The notes below the pieces were generated by a model that saw only the letters and a program-made list of their open reading frames with translations, did not search any database and was not told the origin of the DNA. Positions 1-12,356 of a stretch of 64,000 bases of DNA are shown in pieces. Both the position numbers and the translations under genes were made by a program. How positions within the stretch are numbered: position 1 is the first letter of the stretch; each line of letters starts with the position of its first letter. The DNA lies in assembly GCA_026119855.1 (NCBI GenBank), contig JAOWBW010000321.1, positions 1,116,001 through 1,180,000 on the forward strand, given 5' to 3'. Source of the stretch: Campanula takesimana (Eukaryota > Streptophyta > Magnoliopsida > Asterales > Campanulaceae).

Positions 1-321
1 GGAATTATGGTTCGGAGGGAACTGATATGGTTCAACTGTGATGTTTGGTTTTGTAGGGATGAAATTTTGGACAGTGACATGGGGTTCATTTTGTTGGGCA
101 GTTAGGCCTACATCGTTGGAATTCACCTCATTCCCATTCTGTCCCTGACTATTCTATGTCTCACCACCCCCGTGTGTTTGGACCAAAGTAGCTAAAAATG
201 CATCTAGCTGAACCCTCATTTGTTCCATCAATTTCTCAGTGTGAGCTTTCAAATTCTGATCCAACCATGCTTGAAGCCCTGCTGGTAGCACAAACTCCTG
301 ATCATTCACTTCTTCGGCCAT
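1..321 (-). pseudogene. Gypsy-like retrotransposon gag, 5' part, interrupted
   Basis: On the minus strand an ATG at 321 opens a frame beginning MAEEVNDQEFVLPAG that reads 55 codons to a TAG just after a GGGET tract. The same frame then stays open to the window edge with a hydrophilic, Asn/Pro/Gln-rich composition. It lies directly downstream, in element orientation, of the LTR at 1058-2299, which is where gag starts in an LTR retrotransposon. Assignment to Ty3/gypsy (Tat/Athila-like) is inferred from LTR style and position, because no gag core or pol is inside the window. The internal stop suggests a decayed copy; the rest lies off the left edge. Confidence 0.5.
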
Positions 322-1057
322 AATTATTTGAGAGAAGTCGGAGTAGAGCTTGAACAAAGTAGTTCTTGGAAGGGACCTTGAATGTCGTGTTAGAAGAATA
401 TTCTCCCTCTACAAGAATGGGTAAAAAATGAATGTTTTAGATTTTTTGGAATGAGCTTTTATTTACAAGAGAAAAAGGTTGAAAATAAATCATTTTTCAA
501 AAAGGTTGAAGCGCAAGCAATGCACAAAAACCTAAGAAGCCTGACAAGCACCTTGCTTTATTTTGACACGTTCGATGATTCGATCCTGGAACAGTGGATA
601 CCGTCTCCAAAGTATAGGACCAACGTTTTTCACCTGTACTAATGGCCATCCAAAGCCCCTAGCGAAGGGCCTATACTCTTTCTGGGATCCACCATTCGGG
701 TTACGGTCTATGTGAAGGCCTTAACAATTTCAAGTCAATCCAAGCATTTCAATTGATATCCACATTTAGGTTCTTTATGACCATTTTGGAAATGCGTAGG
801 ATTGAAGGGAAATTACTAGACAAAAACCGGCTTAAGGTCGAGGACGTGTCATTTTCAAAAACATGGACATCGAGGCTTTAATGGTTGGCTTGCATGTGGC
901 TTACACCCTCGGCGACAGCTAATAGGCGCGCTTCGGGGTGGGAATGTTAACCATAAGCCCTATCGGGGAGTCGATGAGCCCCCTTCACTCGCCGGGCTAC
1001 ATTCCCTAAGGTTTGTATGGTTGGTAAGTCAAAAGTTCGAAAACGTGAACGTGTGCG
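322..1057 (-). mobile_element. Retrotransposon untranslated leader between LTR and gag
   Basis: This is non-coding sequence between the LTR end at 1058 and the gag ATG at 321. A GC-rich tract at about 900-1010 resembles a structured leader. No clear tRNA primer-binding site follows the LTR directly. The short open frame at 451-642 has no recognisable features and is not called a gene. Confidence 0.4.
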
Positions 1058-2299
1058 TGTAGATACCCCAGAAAAACCCACTACTTGGCTAGAGCGGTGG
1101 AAGGATCCTGGGATGTCTAACTGATTTTAGATTGTAGAGTCGCCACCTATGTTATTAAGGGAACATAAGAAAAACCTAAAGAAATAGCCTATTTTATATA
1201 CAAAACCAGAGATTCAGGAAGAGAAGGGTTCGGGGGTTAGGTGACGGAGTGGGAAGTACTTAAACACCCACTCCGCCCCGCTTACGCGGGTCTTCCTACT
1301 ATTGGTGTTCTAATGCTAAATGTTCTTATTTTAATATGAGAAAAGTGCTAACAATTATAATGTAAAGAAAATGAGAATTACAAAAGAGAAATAAAAAGAA
1401 ACTTGTTTTATTGATTTTTATGCTAAAGATTACATGTAACAATTACATTAATATGAAATGGGGAAATTAAAGTAGTATTTGAAATGTTGGAAGATAACCT
1501 TGACCAAACTTCAATAGTGAAGTGGCCTTTTAGGTCATGTTCTCTTTTATGGGGATTTCTCTTTTATGGGGATTGCATACATTAACTAGACAAATAAAAT
1601 AAGAGAAGAAGAATAAAGTACCTTTAGAAAATAAGAACTTCAAACTTTTACTTGAAGATGGATTTGTTGTAGAGAAATTGTTATGCAACACTTTGTGTAG
1701 TGTTTTTGTAGAGAAAATATTGTTGAGAAAATGTGTGTAGAGTTTTGGTGTGTAAGAAGTTGAAGCTCCTTTCTAAGGTAAAAAGAAGAGGTTTTTATAG
1801 GTGAAAAAGAGAGGCAAATATGGTCTTTCAACCAATAAGAAAATAAAGAAAATCAAATAATAAAGATAAAATCAAATAATAATAAAAAGAAATATTTTGT
1901 TTTAAAGAAAAGGCTAAAAATATGGGATTGAGAGTTACAAGCCTAGGGGGGATGAATGTGAAGGTAAAAAAAGGTATTTTTGTATCAAGAAGAGATGTTG
2001 TAAATAAGAAAATGGAGGGAAAAATTGTGCAATCCATTACTGCCAAAGTGGGCAAGCGCGCGAGTCCGGTTTTTGGGGCGGGACGCGTGCGCGGCTCACT
2101 GGCAGTGCCGGAGGCGCCCACGGGTAAAAATGACAGAATGACAGAATGACCCTAAAAGTTAACTCTCTTATGCAGTTTAGTCCAAAACTAACGGAATCAG
2201 TTAGGAACTTAACTGAAATAACAGAAGTCAACAAAAATAAGTTAAATAAAAATACTCTGTATGCAATCGGGGTGAACGGTCCAAGGTGGGGTGTCTACA
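1058..2299 (-). mobile_element. LTR of a gypsy-like retrotransposon, minus strand
   Basis: On the minus strand this begins TGTAGACACCCCACCTTGG and ends GGGGTATCTACA, a TG...CA pair of termini. Near its 3' end it carries the GGTGGCGACTC motif. The solo LTR at 56850-57803 has matching ends and the same internal motif in the opposite orientation, so the two belong to one family. The sequence at about 1790-1800 reads as a TATA-like TATAAAAACC on the minus strand. The second LTR and the TSD partner lie outside the window. Confidence 0.75.
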
Positions 2300-3339
2300 G
2301 TGTGCGGTCTCTAATTTTGAAAAAAAAATATTTTTTTTGAGATAAAGAAGAAAGCATTTTTTTTTTCTTTTTATTTACACATACAAACAAAAAAAAAGAG
2401 AGAGCAAAACCTGCAAAACAAAGTTAGGACATATATGTACATACAAGACAAGGAAAGTAATGGCGAAAGCACACAAATTGAGTCTAGCCCACTTTTGACA
2501 AATGTCCCCAGCAGAGTCGCCACTATGAGAGCTCGCGCTCGAAACCTTAATTCCCGCTCGTGTTCTCATAATGGTGTTGGGGATTGTGGTATATCCGTGC
2601 AGTTCTTGCCCATACAATTCTGATAATGGTGAGACACAACAACCATGCATACGAATAATATGAAAGTAATCAATAAGAAAATAACACAATATTTGTTAAC
2701 CCAGTTCGTCAAAACAATGACTACATCTGGGGGCACTGCCAAGCCAGGATATTTCACTAATATCATAATCTGTGTCTTTTTACAATAAAGTCTACTGCTC
2801 TATATAGCAAGGAGATAACCTCTCCATGTAAACACTCCAATTACACATAAAATCTTAGACATGCTTCAACCCATCCATGGAATGCCCCTAAAGGCACCCT
2901 CTAAAGGGCTAGCACTCGCTTGGCTCTTTTTGTGACTCACAGATTCTTTCTAGCTATATTTTAGTGTACCAAATATTATGGTGGCTATCACAATATATTT
3001 ATAGAAATACCAAAACCTAATCCTAATCAAAACCTTATTTACCCGAAGTTGTAGGACGGAAGGAGTATAACTCGTAATATTAAAAGGAAACCAAATCCTT
3101 TTAATATTCCCAAAGCATTCCATGTTTAATGGCCGCTTGTCATTGAGAAATTGGTTCCCTAAAGGAATTTAATTCCTTTTCCCCCACCAACTTCCATACA
3201 CCCGAGACTTCTCCAACGCCATCATCTCCAAGGGTCCGGTCGGGTCAATCAACGGGTCCGGCCGGATCTTCTGATTTCTGCTCTGTCCTGATTTCGACTC
3301 TTCGCTCTTCTGCGGTTTTAACCCTTCTCCTCGGTTTTG
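2300..3339 (-). mobile_element. Degenerate retrotransposon-derived sequence
   Basis: No gene is visible. At about 2506-2527 the minus strand reads TGGCGACTCTGCTGGGGACA, a motif commonly found at the LTR/internal junction of Tat-like gypsy elements. A poly-purine/pyrimidine stretch lies at 2310-2400. The rest, including AT-rich sequence and a tract beginning TTAACCCAGTTCGTC, looks like old LTR sequence without defined ends. The short open frames here lack family features. Confidence 0.35.
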
Positions 3340-5444
3340 ACTCCATTCTCAATAAATGATTACCCTACTTTGGTTTTGAAAAGAAGAGTCGCCACCTCAT
3401 TTTATTTTAAAGAAAATAGAGATAAAACATTTTGAAAAGAAGTGGGTTTGGGGGCTATGTTACGAGAGGAGAAGGTGTTAAGCACTCCACTCGCCCTTTC
3501 GGTCTCTAGCATGCTTCCGCCTACGCTTTGATTTTAATTTGCCTTATTTGAAAATGTTTTTATGTCCTAACTTTAGAAAATATGTATGTGTATTTACAAG
3601 GAGTCTCCTAATCTAGGCATGTTCGTTTTAAGTCCAAACCGGGAATCGGTTTTGGACGATCCTCGATTGGTTTTTGAAAATAGTTTTGAACACACATAGG
3701 AAAGGAAAAACATACAAAGGGAGGGGGATTAAGTACATTTTGGGATTATACAAATTATTTACAAAATGAGAAACAAATCCCATAAGAATGAATGTCCAAG
3801 CTTTAGAGTTTGTGTTGCAACTTCTGGACCACCTGTTATTCATGGATGAATGTACCGGTCCAAATATATAAAAAAAACTTAGGATTTACTCCCAACATGT
3901 TATAGAACACACATAAATTTTTATGGAATTTTTGGAATGGTTTTTCATGTTTAAATCATGCAAGGAACACATGGATGAAATCTACCCAGAACAGTGAACA
4001 CATAGCATGTCAGACTTTCATGGAAATTCACTCTATCATAGCTTGTGAATATGGAGAAACGCGAAACATAAAAGTTGGAATTTTGCCAAGTTACAAGTTC
4101 AGAAAGCATGTTTAGAAGGTTCAAAAGGTCTCTGACATTTAGATGTCAGAATTCGGAAATTGTTAATCTGGGAGTAAACGCTTGATTCAAAAATGGAAAG
4201 AGGCCTTTTATAAGGTCATAAAATTATTACAAAAAAATGATGATTTTACTTAGTCTGTTGGTAACAAATTTCGTGCTTAGACCTCAGGTTGAAAATCGAG
4301 TTTAAGTAGATCTATAAGTATGAAAACACATAGTGGTTAAAAGTGTAAGAAACAGGACAGCACATCTGAGTAATGAAAATTTCTACCAAAACATGACCTA
4401 AACTTGGAATATGACCACGAAACTTGGCATGAATCATCTTCAATACATAAAGAACAACTTTTATGTTTTGAGTTAATTCCAGAAACAAAGTTATGATGGA
4501 GTAAAAAGCACATGAAAAGCATAAGTTAAACAGAGTACTCAAACTGGTTACATGTAGCATGAAGGTGGACATAAAAACATGGTCTAAACTTGGAATGGGA
4601 TCATTCAACTTGGGGAATTTATTCATTGACATGTTATTAACATTATCAAGAGGCCATTTGTGAACAAACATGAGTCAAAACCTGATTAAACATGAAAGAA
4701 CAAAAAGAGGACAGATTGTAAACACTTTGAAAGAAGCTTTAATTTCATGCTTAAACCTTTCATTGAAAGCTTGGGAATGGACATGAAATGAACATAAGAC
4801 TCATATACGCATCATGAATCAGAAGTTTAAACACTTACAATATATTTACATGAAGATTACAAACTTAGAACATGAACTACATAGAAGAAATAGGTGTCTA
4901 GCCATTCTAATGGCTAGACTTTAAACTAAACACATATGTTTTCTACATTTCTTACATATTAGACTTACAAGAGATTATTATTACCTCCTTACCTAGGTTA
5001 GGATGGGGATTTGTGCTTCCTTTGCTTCCAAGGGAAGACTTTTGGTTGTTGATTTGAGGTTGTTGTGTAGAGTTGGTTTTGAAATGTTTAGTTTGCTTGA
5101 GTTAGTTGTAGTTTTTGAGAGTGTTTGGAGTGGTGTTTGGGGGTTATTTTATGGTGGAGTAGTGGTGGAGATGTGGTGGTGTAGTGGTGAGGCTATAAAT
5201 GTGGATGATGATGGAGGAAGGCTTGTAGGATCAAAAATGTAGAATGAGAACTCTTCCCCTTTCTTGGATGATAATGAGGGTGTATAAGGAAGAGGGAGGT
5301 GAGTTTTTTAGGACCAAAATGCCTCTTTAATAGGGGTAGAGGGGGGTGGTGAGGTGATGGCCGGAATGGGCTTGATGGAGGTGACAAAAGGCCATGATAA
5401 TGTTTGTGAATTATTGAGGAGCAAAAGCTGATGGCACCAGGACA

Positions 5445-5973
5445 TAGACGTGACCATCCGGTTATAACCGCCGGTTAACGGTTATAACCGCCGGTTAGAA
5501 AATCCGTTAAGTTATAACCGTAACCTAACCGCCTAACCGTGATGTCCGGTACCGGTTAACCCGGTTACTCCGGTTATGTGATTTTTTATTTTTTATTTTT
5601 TTTAAATAAACATTTTTACATTTTTTGTTAGAAAACTAACTGAAAATCGTCAAAAAACTGACAAAAAATGAAGGAACACACTAATTTTGTTAGAAAACTA
5701 ACAGAAATAGTTTAAAAACTAACTGAAAATTCTAAAAACTAACTCAAAAATGTTAGGAAAATGACGGTTAATATAGGCGGTTGAACCGGCGGTTAGCTTC
5801 GGGTTATAACCGGCGGTTAACCGGTTACTAAACGGCCTAACCCTAACCGAACCGTGTAACGACGGTTGACGGTTGAAATGGTTGGCGGTTTGGCGGTTGG
5901 CCGGTTTTGGCCGGTTAAAAACCGGTTAGTAACCGGCGGTTAGCCGGTTACGGTTGAAAAATGGCCATGTCTA
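5445..5973. mobile_element. hAT-type MITE rich in CCGGTT, TSD CCAGGACA
   Basis: This 529-bp element is flanked by perfect 8-bp direct repeats CCAGGACA (5437-5444 and 5974-5981). Its ends are inverted: TAGACGTGACCAT at the left and TAGACATGGCCAT on the opposite strand at the right. Both subterminal regions are crowded with GGTTAACCG/CCGGTT words in both orientations. It has no coding capacity. An 8-bp TSD with short TIRs starting TAG points to the hAT superfamily. Confidence 0.85.
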
Positions 5974-6037
5974 CCAGGACATAGGAGCCGTACGGCTAAG
6001 AGCTAGTCGTACTCCTCCCTCCTAGCCGTACGGTGGC

Positions 6038-6856
6038 TAGGGATGGCCAACGCCGGTTTCGGTTCCCGTTCGGCTTATGTGAACCTTAACCGGCCCTTGG
6101 TTACACCGGTTCCGGTTGTCACAATCCGGTTCCGGTCCGGTTCTGCGGTTCCTTTTATTTATTTAGCATACAATAATGAATAAACAACTTAAAAATTATT
6201 TCATAAGTGATTTAAAAAAAAAAAAAAAAAAACTAAATCAACATTATATTGAAAAACAAACATAGAAAAAAATAAAACAAATGATAGTATATAAAAGAAA
6301 AAAGGGACGGTACCCTTTAAATTTTATTAATTAAAGGCAAATTTACAATGAGGAGGACAACCAACCTTGCTCTTTTATAATTAGGGAGGACATTAGGAGC
6401 TTTTACCTCTTTTTATTACAAATATTTATCTAAATTGTAACCTATAAAAAGAAAATACAATAACAATTAAATAAATTACATTTTACTTACCTAGATAGAG
6501 ACTAGTCACTACACTAGGATGAGAAAAGGAAAGGACAAGAAGGGGACGGGACCTTGCTCTGGCTTGCTGAGTTGCTGTTGCCTGTTGCTTGCAGGTCTGA
6601 CCGACGCACATGCCAGGCAAGTGGCCCACTGCCAGCCCACACACTGCCAGGCGCCAGCCCACACACGCGGTTCCTGGCCGGTTCTTCGGTCTGGTTCATC
6701 GGTTCCGGTTTACGGTTCCGGTTCGAAGAACCGGCGGTTCACTGGCTTTCAAACACCCCAAACTGTAACCGGTCCTGATGAATGACGATTCCGGTTTATT
6801 CGCCGGTTTGCTCCGGTTCCATGCTTATCCGGTCCCGGTCCGGTTTGGCCATCCTA
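6038..6856. mobile_element. hAT-type MITE, TSD ACGGTGGC
   Basis: This 819-bp element is flanked by perfect 8-bp repeats ACGGTGGC (6030-6037 and 6857-6864). Its ends are TAGGGATGGCCAA and, on the opposite strand, TAGGATGGCCAAA, followed by many CCGGTT words. It shares subterminal style with the elements at 5445 and 51017 but differs internally. An A/T-rich stretch at about 6200-6500 may be a secondary insertion. The open frames at 6514-6785 fall in its GC-rich right part and are not called as genes. Confidence 0.85.
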
Positions 6857-7407
6857 ACGGTGGCTAATCAAATTTCTGGCCCTTCCTTTCTTGCCACTTG
6901 TTGCCTTGCCAATGATCCTTCAAATTGTGACTCACCCATGCCTTCCATCCATGTGTCACGAGCATAAGGGAGTTTGCATGCATATTTTGATCATTTTTCT
7001 GGCTCCGTCTTCTCGCTCCGCAACCGCTTGCAACTGCTCCGATGTGCGCGCTCTGGTTCCCCGGTTGTCCGTGGTCCCAACACAAAAGTTGCTCCTCTCA
7101 ATTTTCTGGTCACAGTGGAATATCTATAATATGTTAATGAGTAAAGAATAATATAAATATAATTTTAAATGCAAAGGATGTCCGGTAAAAGGCTCTCTTA
7201 GGGTTACGGGCCCCGTCGTGGGGTCCCGACGCTCGATTTTCGGAGGATACGCCTATTTACTCGGTTTTGAGTCCAGATCACAGTCTCGAACTCGGTTTGT
7301 TCATCCGATGCACCGATAAGGCGGTCGGTATCTAGGGTTTTATGTCAGTTCTGGGTTTAGACCGATTTAGGGTTTGGTTTAAGAGGTCCAAGATCGGGGT
7401 GTCTACA

Positions 7408-8809
7408 GTTGTCATAATATTTAAATGTCGTTTCATATTTATGTCTAAATGTTCTTAAACTAGTTCTTCCCTTTGTTGATGATCTATATATCTCCAAGGA
7501 TTGTGTGTGGCCATTTCCATGATTAAGTTCACCCAAGGCCCAAACATAGGATGATGATCTCCTTTATTTACCTTAAATGTCTATTTCCCATGTTCATCAT
7601 CTTTGATGATTTTCTTTTCACTTGGGCTACAAATGATGTGAATGGTGATGTTTCCCAAGAATGAACACACGATCACCATTGATGTGATTCTCAAGGTATT
7701 CTACGGATGGAAACCCGTAAATTGATAAAAAAAAAAAAAAAATCCTTTTCTTTCCTTTCGTTTTCTTTAGTTTGACTCGAATCTGTTCTGATTCAACAGA
7801 GTTTCAGTTTCTATTTGGGTCTTGACAAATTCAACCTGAAAAGCAACAGTCGTACACTACAATCCGTACGACTTGTTTTGTACATTGTAAGACAAGGCCG
7901 TACGGATCATAATGCAATCAAGGCAGATTTGCTCTTCAACAGTTTATGTTCTATTAGTTTCGTGTCTTTTCTGCCCACAAATGACTTTCAAACTCAAAGG
8001 TTTTAAAACAGATTCTTTTCTCTTAAATTTAAACACGCGCACACAAGATTTCAAAAATGGTAGGAAAGACTTACGAATATAAGGCATATCTCAGGTGAAC
8101 ACAAAAATGTTCTTCCCGAGGTGTAACTTGTCCTCTGAACTCAGATCCTATTTTTTTAACCCTCTCATTGTTCGGGTTCATATTAAGAACAGTGTGGTGA
8201 CTCTCTCATTTTAGTTTGTTCCACTCGGTTTGACCCATCCATCTCGAAACTCCAATTTTCGGCAATTGGATACGGTAATTCACACCATGTCATTCATTAT
8301 TAACAACTACAACATCAAATGATTTTATCCCCATTCATGACTATGGCCACCACTTTCTCTCTCATACATTTTGGTAAAATGAATTACCAATGCGACAGTT
8401 TTAATATTAAAAAAAAAGTAGAAACCAGAAAAACTGGATTTCTATTTATAGATATTATTAAAATATTTACATAATATTTTGTTTAAAAATAAAATTTTAT
8501 TTTATTTTTCCTATATAACCATTTTAAATTAACAAAAAAAATTTGTTAGTAAAGATGACATTATTCTTATTCCCTTTTATCCCTCTTTCTTTGTCAACTT
8601 TCGCTCTCTCTCATGACCATAGGTTGTCTACCAACCCAATCCCTTTTTAGTCATGAACGACCAAACAATTAATCCCCACTGCGGTGGACGCGATCTCCAC
8701 CTTAGCTCACGACTGAATTTTTTTTTGTCCACTGCTGATGCTCTAACTAAGCAGTAGATAAGTAAGAACGTGACATTATATTGCTGATTTGGAAGTAACG
8801 AAGCAGTAG
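7408..8809. other. Intergenic, no recognised gene
   Basis: This is AT-rich sequence with no recognisable protein-coding exon, RNA gene or terminal-repeat element. A poly-A run lies near 7725-7742. The open frames at 7815-8006 (plus) and 8628-8930 (minus) have no motif or splice context I recognise. Confidence 0.4.
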
Positions 8810-9318
8810 TGATGTAAAGGGTTGCAGCAGAATTAGACAATAAAGTAACCGGATAGGCAATCAATCGAATCAACGATTTAATTGACCCAATTCGAATCCA
8901 CAAATTAGGGTTTGGCAAGAACAACACCAAGATGATGAGATTCTTGTTTACACGAAGGAATCCACCTTCACGAAGGAATCTACCTTCAACAAAACCAACA
9001 ATGGTTTCTAGGGTTTAAGCCCACAAATTTTTACTTGAATAACAAAATCAATCAATACTATTTACAAACCCTAAAACAGGTTTTATACTCCTAAAAACGA
9101 AACTAACAAATAACAAAAATACCCTAAAGTGTTTTAATTAAACGTAAAACGAAAACTGGGAAAATTCTGTCTGGAACAGCGAGCGGGCGCCTGGTGTCTA
9201 CCAGGCGGGCGCCTGAACTTGTGAGACTTTATTCGAATTCCAGGCGGGCGCTCGAGGTCTCCCAAGCGTGCGCTTGGTCTGCTTGTCGGCTTCATGCGCA
9301 GGAACTTGTGCTGCATCA
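8810..9318 (-). repeat. 3' LTR of the gag-protease element
   Basis: This is 509 bp and nearly identical to 11178-11672. The length difference is due mainly to a short duplicated block at about 8958-8990 (two CACGAAGGAATC units here, one in the partner). The LTR also contains repeated GGCGGGCGC words at about 9183-9280. Confidence 0.85.
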
Positions 9319-11143
9319 TACACCCCCTCTTTAAAATGATTCGTCCGGAATCATGTACCATAAAAGAACATCCCATGGCCATTGGTGCGCTAGGCATGGA
9401 AATTGGAACGTCATGCTTGGACTTCTCTTTGTCGATCAACCTCCTCGTCTTCTTAGGCAAGGAACCTGAAACAAAATATTTAGAAATACAAAGAGAACTA
9501 AGATGTGTTCCTTTTCCCTTGCACCCACCATTCTCCATGTCCGTCAATGGGTACAAAACAAACCGACGCCCATGCTTATCCAAACGGATCACATTAGTAC
9601 GCCCACAATGCATGTAAACAACATCAAAATGCCACGGCCTACCAAGCAATATTTGACAAGCGCTCATATCCACAACATCGCATGTAATCATATCCTTATA
9701 ATTGCCAATTGAAAAAGGAATGATACATTGTGTTGTTACCTTCACAGAACCAGTAGCATTGATCCACCCAACAACATAAGGAGACGGATGGTTACGCACC
9801 TCAAGCTTGAGATTATGTACCAATCCTCGTGCCACTAAGTTCTCACTACTGCCACTATCAATAATAACGCGAACCGCCATATTGTTGACCCTACCCTTTA
9901 TTCGAAAGATATTATGGCGCGCAGGATTAACCTCCTTCGCGGGAGTATTCAACTTTCAAACCACACACGCGTTATGCTCGTCTCCATCATCATCATCTCC
10001 ATTAGTATCATAAACTTCCTCGCAATCACCATCATCCTCTCGAGCCGCTACATTAACATTCTTTCGAAGAGGACAACCACTAGAAATATGTCTTGTCTGC
10101 CCACATTTAAAACACTTGGTTCCATAGTTCTTGGTATAAGGATTATCCTTCGGTTGACCACAAGTAGCAGGGGCAATGTTCTTTTTAACCGGGACAGCAG
10201 GTGTTACCTGTTCTGCTGCAACGGGCTTAGAACCTACACCTCATGTTATCTCTTTAGCCAGTACTGAACTATCACCAGAAGAACTAGAAGAGGCGCTCCT
10301 AGAAGTAGCCATCTGACGTTCAACTGTCGATGCCTGATCAATTGCCTCATCCAAAAAGTGGACTTGTGTCAACTCAACCTGATTACGAATATCAACTTGA
10401 AGCCCAGAAACATACCAAGCAGTTAATTGAGCATCCGACTCACATAAATCGTTACGGGCAGATCAAGAATGAAAGTCATTCGTGTACGCATGAACAGATT
10501 TAGTACCCTAATGACAGTCCAAAAATTTTCGATACATTTGTTGTTCAACGTTAGCAGGTAAAAATCGTTGCCGTAAGGCCTGTCTCATCATAGGCCATTC
10601 AGTAATCATGGGTCTATTGTTACAAATATTTTGAGTGCGTAATTTCCTCCACCAAGCAGATGCACCACCCCTCAGTTTATAAGCAACATAAGGAACTTGT
10701 CGTTCAGCAGGAATATTCATTAAAGCAAAATATTTTTCAACTTCCTCAAGCCAATCAAAAAATTCAACCATGTCCAATTCACTAGAAAAAAAAGGCAAAT
10801 CAGCCTTAATTTTTGGATTGTGTTCATAATTAAAATTACCTCCACCACCCAAGTTATCCTGATCTCGTCCGGCTAGTTAACCACGACGATTGGGAACTCC
10901 ATGTTCAACATGTTCATCCTGTCGTCCTGCTCTCTGTCCAAGATTCCCAATACCCTCCTGCAAATCTCGTAAAGCCTCTGTTAACATTCGATCCCGTTTG
11001 GCCCGCTCTGCCTTTCGTTGCTCTTCGCGTTCAACACGATCTGCCTCGCGTTGCTCCAAATCACAACGGAAACGTTCCAACACCGCAGCCAAATCACCAA
11101 GATTCGCTTGATTGTTGTTGTTGTTTCCCTGATCGTTGGTCAT
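9319..11143 (-). pseudogene. Gypsy-type gag-protease polyprotein, decayed
   Basis: It reads from an ATG at 11143 toward lower coordinates. The order is an Asn-rich, highly charged N-terminus; a retrotransposon gag core with ASAWWRKL at about 10650; a CCHC zinc knuckle (CFKCGQTRHISSGC) at about 10075-10115; and a retropepsin with the active-site motif VIIDSGSSEN and the later ILLGRPWHFDV at about 9620-9870. Several in-frame stops interrupt it, for example near 10875, 10510, 10465 and 9960, so a full product is not made. No RT follows. The protease frame runs on into the 3' LTR. The family resembles chromovirus-like gypsy gag-pro. Confidence 0.8.
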
Positions 11144-11177
11144 CTTTCTCCTTGGATCGTCCTTTTCTGATACCAAC

Positions 11178-11672
11178 TGATGTAAAAGGTTGCAGCGGAA
11201 TTAAACAATAAAGTAACTGGATAGGAAATCAGTCGAATCAACAATTTAATTGACCCAATTCGAATCCACGAATTAGGGTTTGGCAAGAACAACACCAAGA
11301 TGATGAGATTCTTGTTTACACGAAGGAATCCACCTTCAACAAAACCAACAATGGTTTCTAGGGTTTAAGCCCACAAAGTTTTACTTGAATAACGAAATCA
11401 ATCAATACTGTTTACAAACCCTAAAACGGGTTTTATACTCCTAAAAACGAAACTAACAAAAATACCAATAATACCCTAAAGTGTTTTAATTAAACATAAA
11501 ACGAAAACTGGGAAAATTCTGTCCGGAACAGCGAGCGGGCGCCTGGTGTCTACCAGGCGGGCGCTTGAACTTGACAGAGACTTCATTCGAATTCGAGGCG
11601 GGCGCTCGACGTCTCCCAAGCGGGCGCTTGGTCTGCTTGTCGGCTTCATGCGCAGGAACTTGTGCTGCATCA
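11178..11672 (-). repeat. 5' LTR of the gag-protease element
   Basis: This is 495 bp, TGATG...CATCA, the partner of 8810-9318. The adjacent low-coordinate bases form the tRNA-Met-like primer-binding site, which fixes this as the 5' LTR in minus orientation. Confidence 0.85.
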
Positions 11673-11719
11673 AGTAGATAATTAAGGAGTACATGTTCCA
11701 AATACCATATGAGGTGGTG

Positions 11720-11954
11720 TAGTGGTAGAGACAACAATTTTCATCAATGGAGGTAGAGATTGTTTAACAAAAAAAAAATTGACTTTATTTTTGTCAATGG
11801 GGCAAAATAAGATTCTAGTGTATTATTTCTTTTACTCTAAATGGGCAAATCTCAACAAATTGCACTAAACTTCCAACTTTTTGTAAATTTTGCTCTAATA
11901 ATTTTTTTCATTTTGGAAACCAACCCCTTTAGCCTTTTGCTAGCTCCGCCACTA
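11720..11954. mobile_element. Short hAT-type MITE, near-perfect 8-bp TSD
   Basis: This 235-bp element has ends TAGTGGTAGAG and, on the opposite strand, TAGTGGCGGAGCTAG. It is flanked by AGGTGGTG (11712-11719) and GGGTGGTG (11955-11962), which differ at one base. The end halves match those of the larger element at 46976-48422, including the CAATGGAGG and GCTCCGCC blocks, so it is an internally deleted relative. Confidence 0.7.
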
Positions 11955-12356
11955 GGGTGGTGTAAATCAATACTCTATATGTTTTTAAATACATGTCATT
12001 TTAAACGTTTTCACATATATTAAAAAATGCAATTAATGCATGTGAAAAAATCTCATATACCTCTAAACTAATCTAGTTATCTAAACAATTAAATGCTTGT
12101 GTACAAGATAATTTACGATTATTAATAAGGATATAATATATAATTGATATACAAAAACAAAAAAAAACCTTGAAAATAGTAAAACGACAAGTATTTTGAA
12201 TCCTAAACCTACATTACTTTGAAACGGTGGGAGTAAAAAATTGTACTTGCCAACTCTGTTTTTAGCCTAGGAAAGATAAGACAGAGAAATAGCGTGAGTT
12301 AGTGAGTGAAAGAGTTTCCATGTTTGTTCTAGGGGTGGCCAATGATACAAATCTAA

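Larger units (their letters stand above)
3340..7407 (-). mobile_element. Probable long gypsy-type LTR, minus strand, with nested MITEs
   Basis: The high-coordinate end reads TGTAGACACCCCGATCTTGG on the minus strand, matching the LTR ends at 2299 and 56850. The low-coordinate end contains GAGTCGCCACC at about 3386 and a block of the type ...ACTCCACTCGCCC... like that in the LTR at 1058-2299. If both ends belong together the LTR is about 4 kb including two hAT-type insertions (5445-5973 and 6038-6856). Very long LTRs are known in Tat/Ogre elements. The 3' terminus is not clean. Open frames inside, such as 5003-5242, have no recognisable features. Confidence 0.4.
8810..11672 (-). mobile_element. 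Complete gag-protease-only LTR retrotransposon (TR-GAG-like), TSD AGTAG
   Basis: This 2.86-kb element has two LTRs (8810-9318 and 11178-11672) starting TGATG and ending CATCA, flanked by perfect AGTAG repeats at 8805-8809 and 11673-11677. It reads on the minus strand. After the 5' LTR comes GTTGGTATCAGAAAA, a primer-binding site of initiator-tRNA-Met type. Before the 3' LTR is the purine tract AAAGAGGGGGTGTA. Between the LTRs there is room only for gag and a retropepsin; reverse transcriptase, RNase H and integrase are absent. It is therefore a non-autonomous gypsy-type element needing help in trans. Confidence 0.85.

Noticed and set aside
5003..5242. A 79-codon hydrophobic open frame
   Set aside because: It lies in probable LTR sequence read on the opposite strand, with a biased G/T composition and no recognisable motif.
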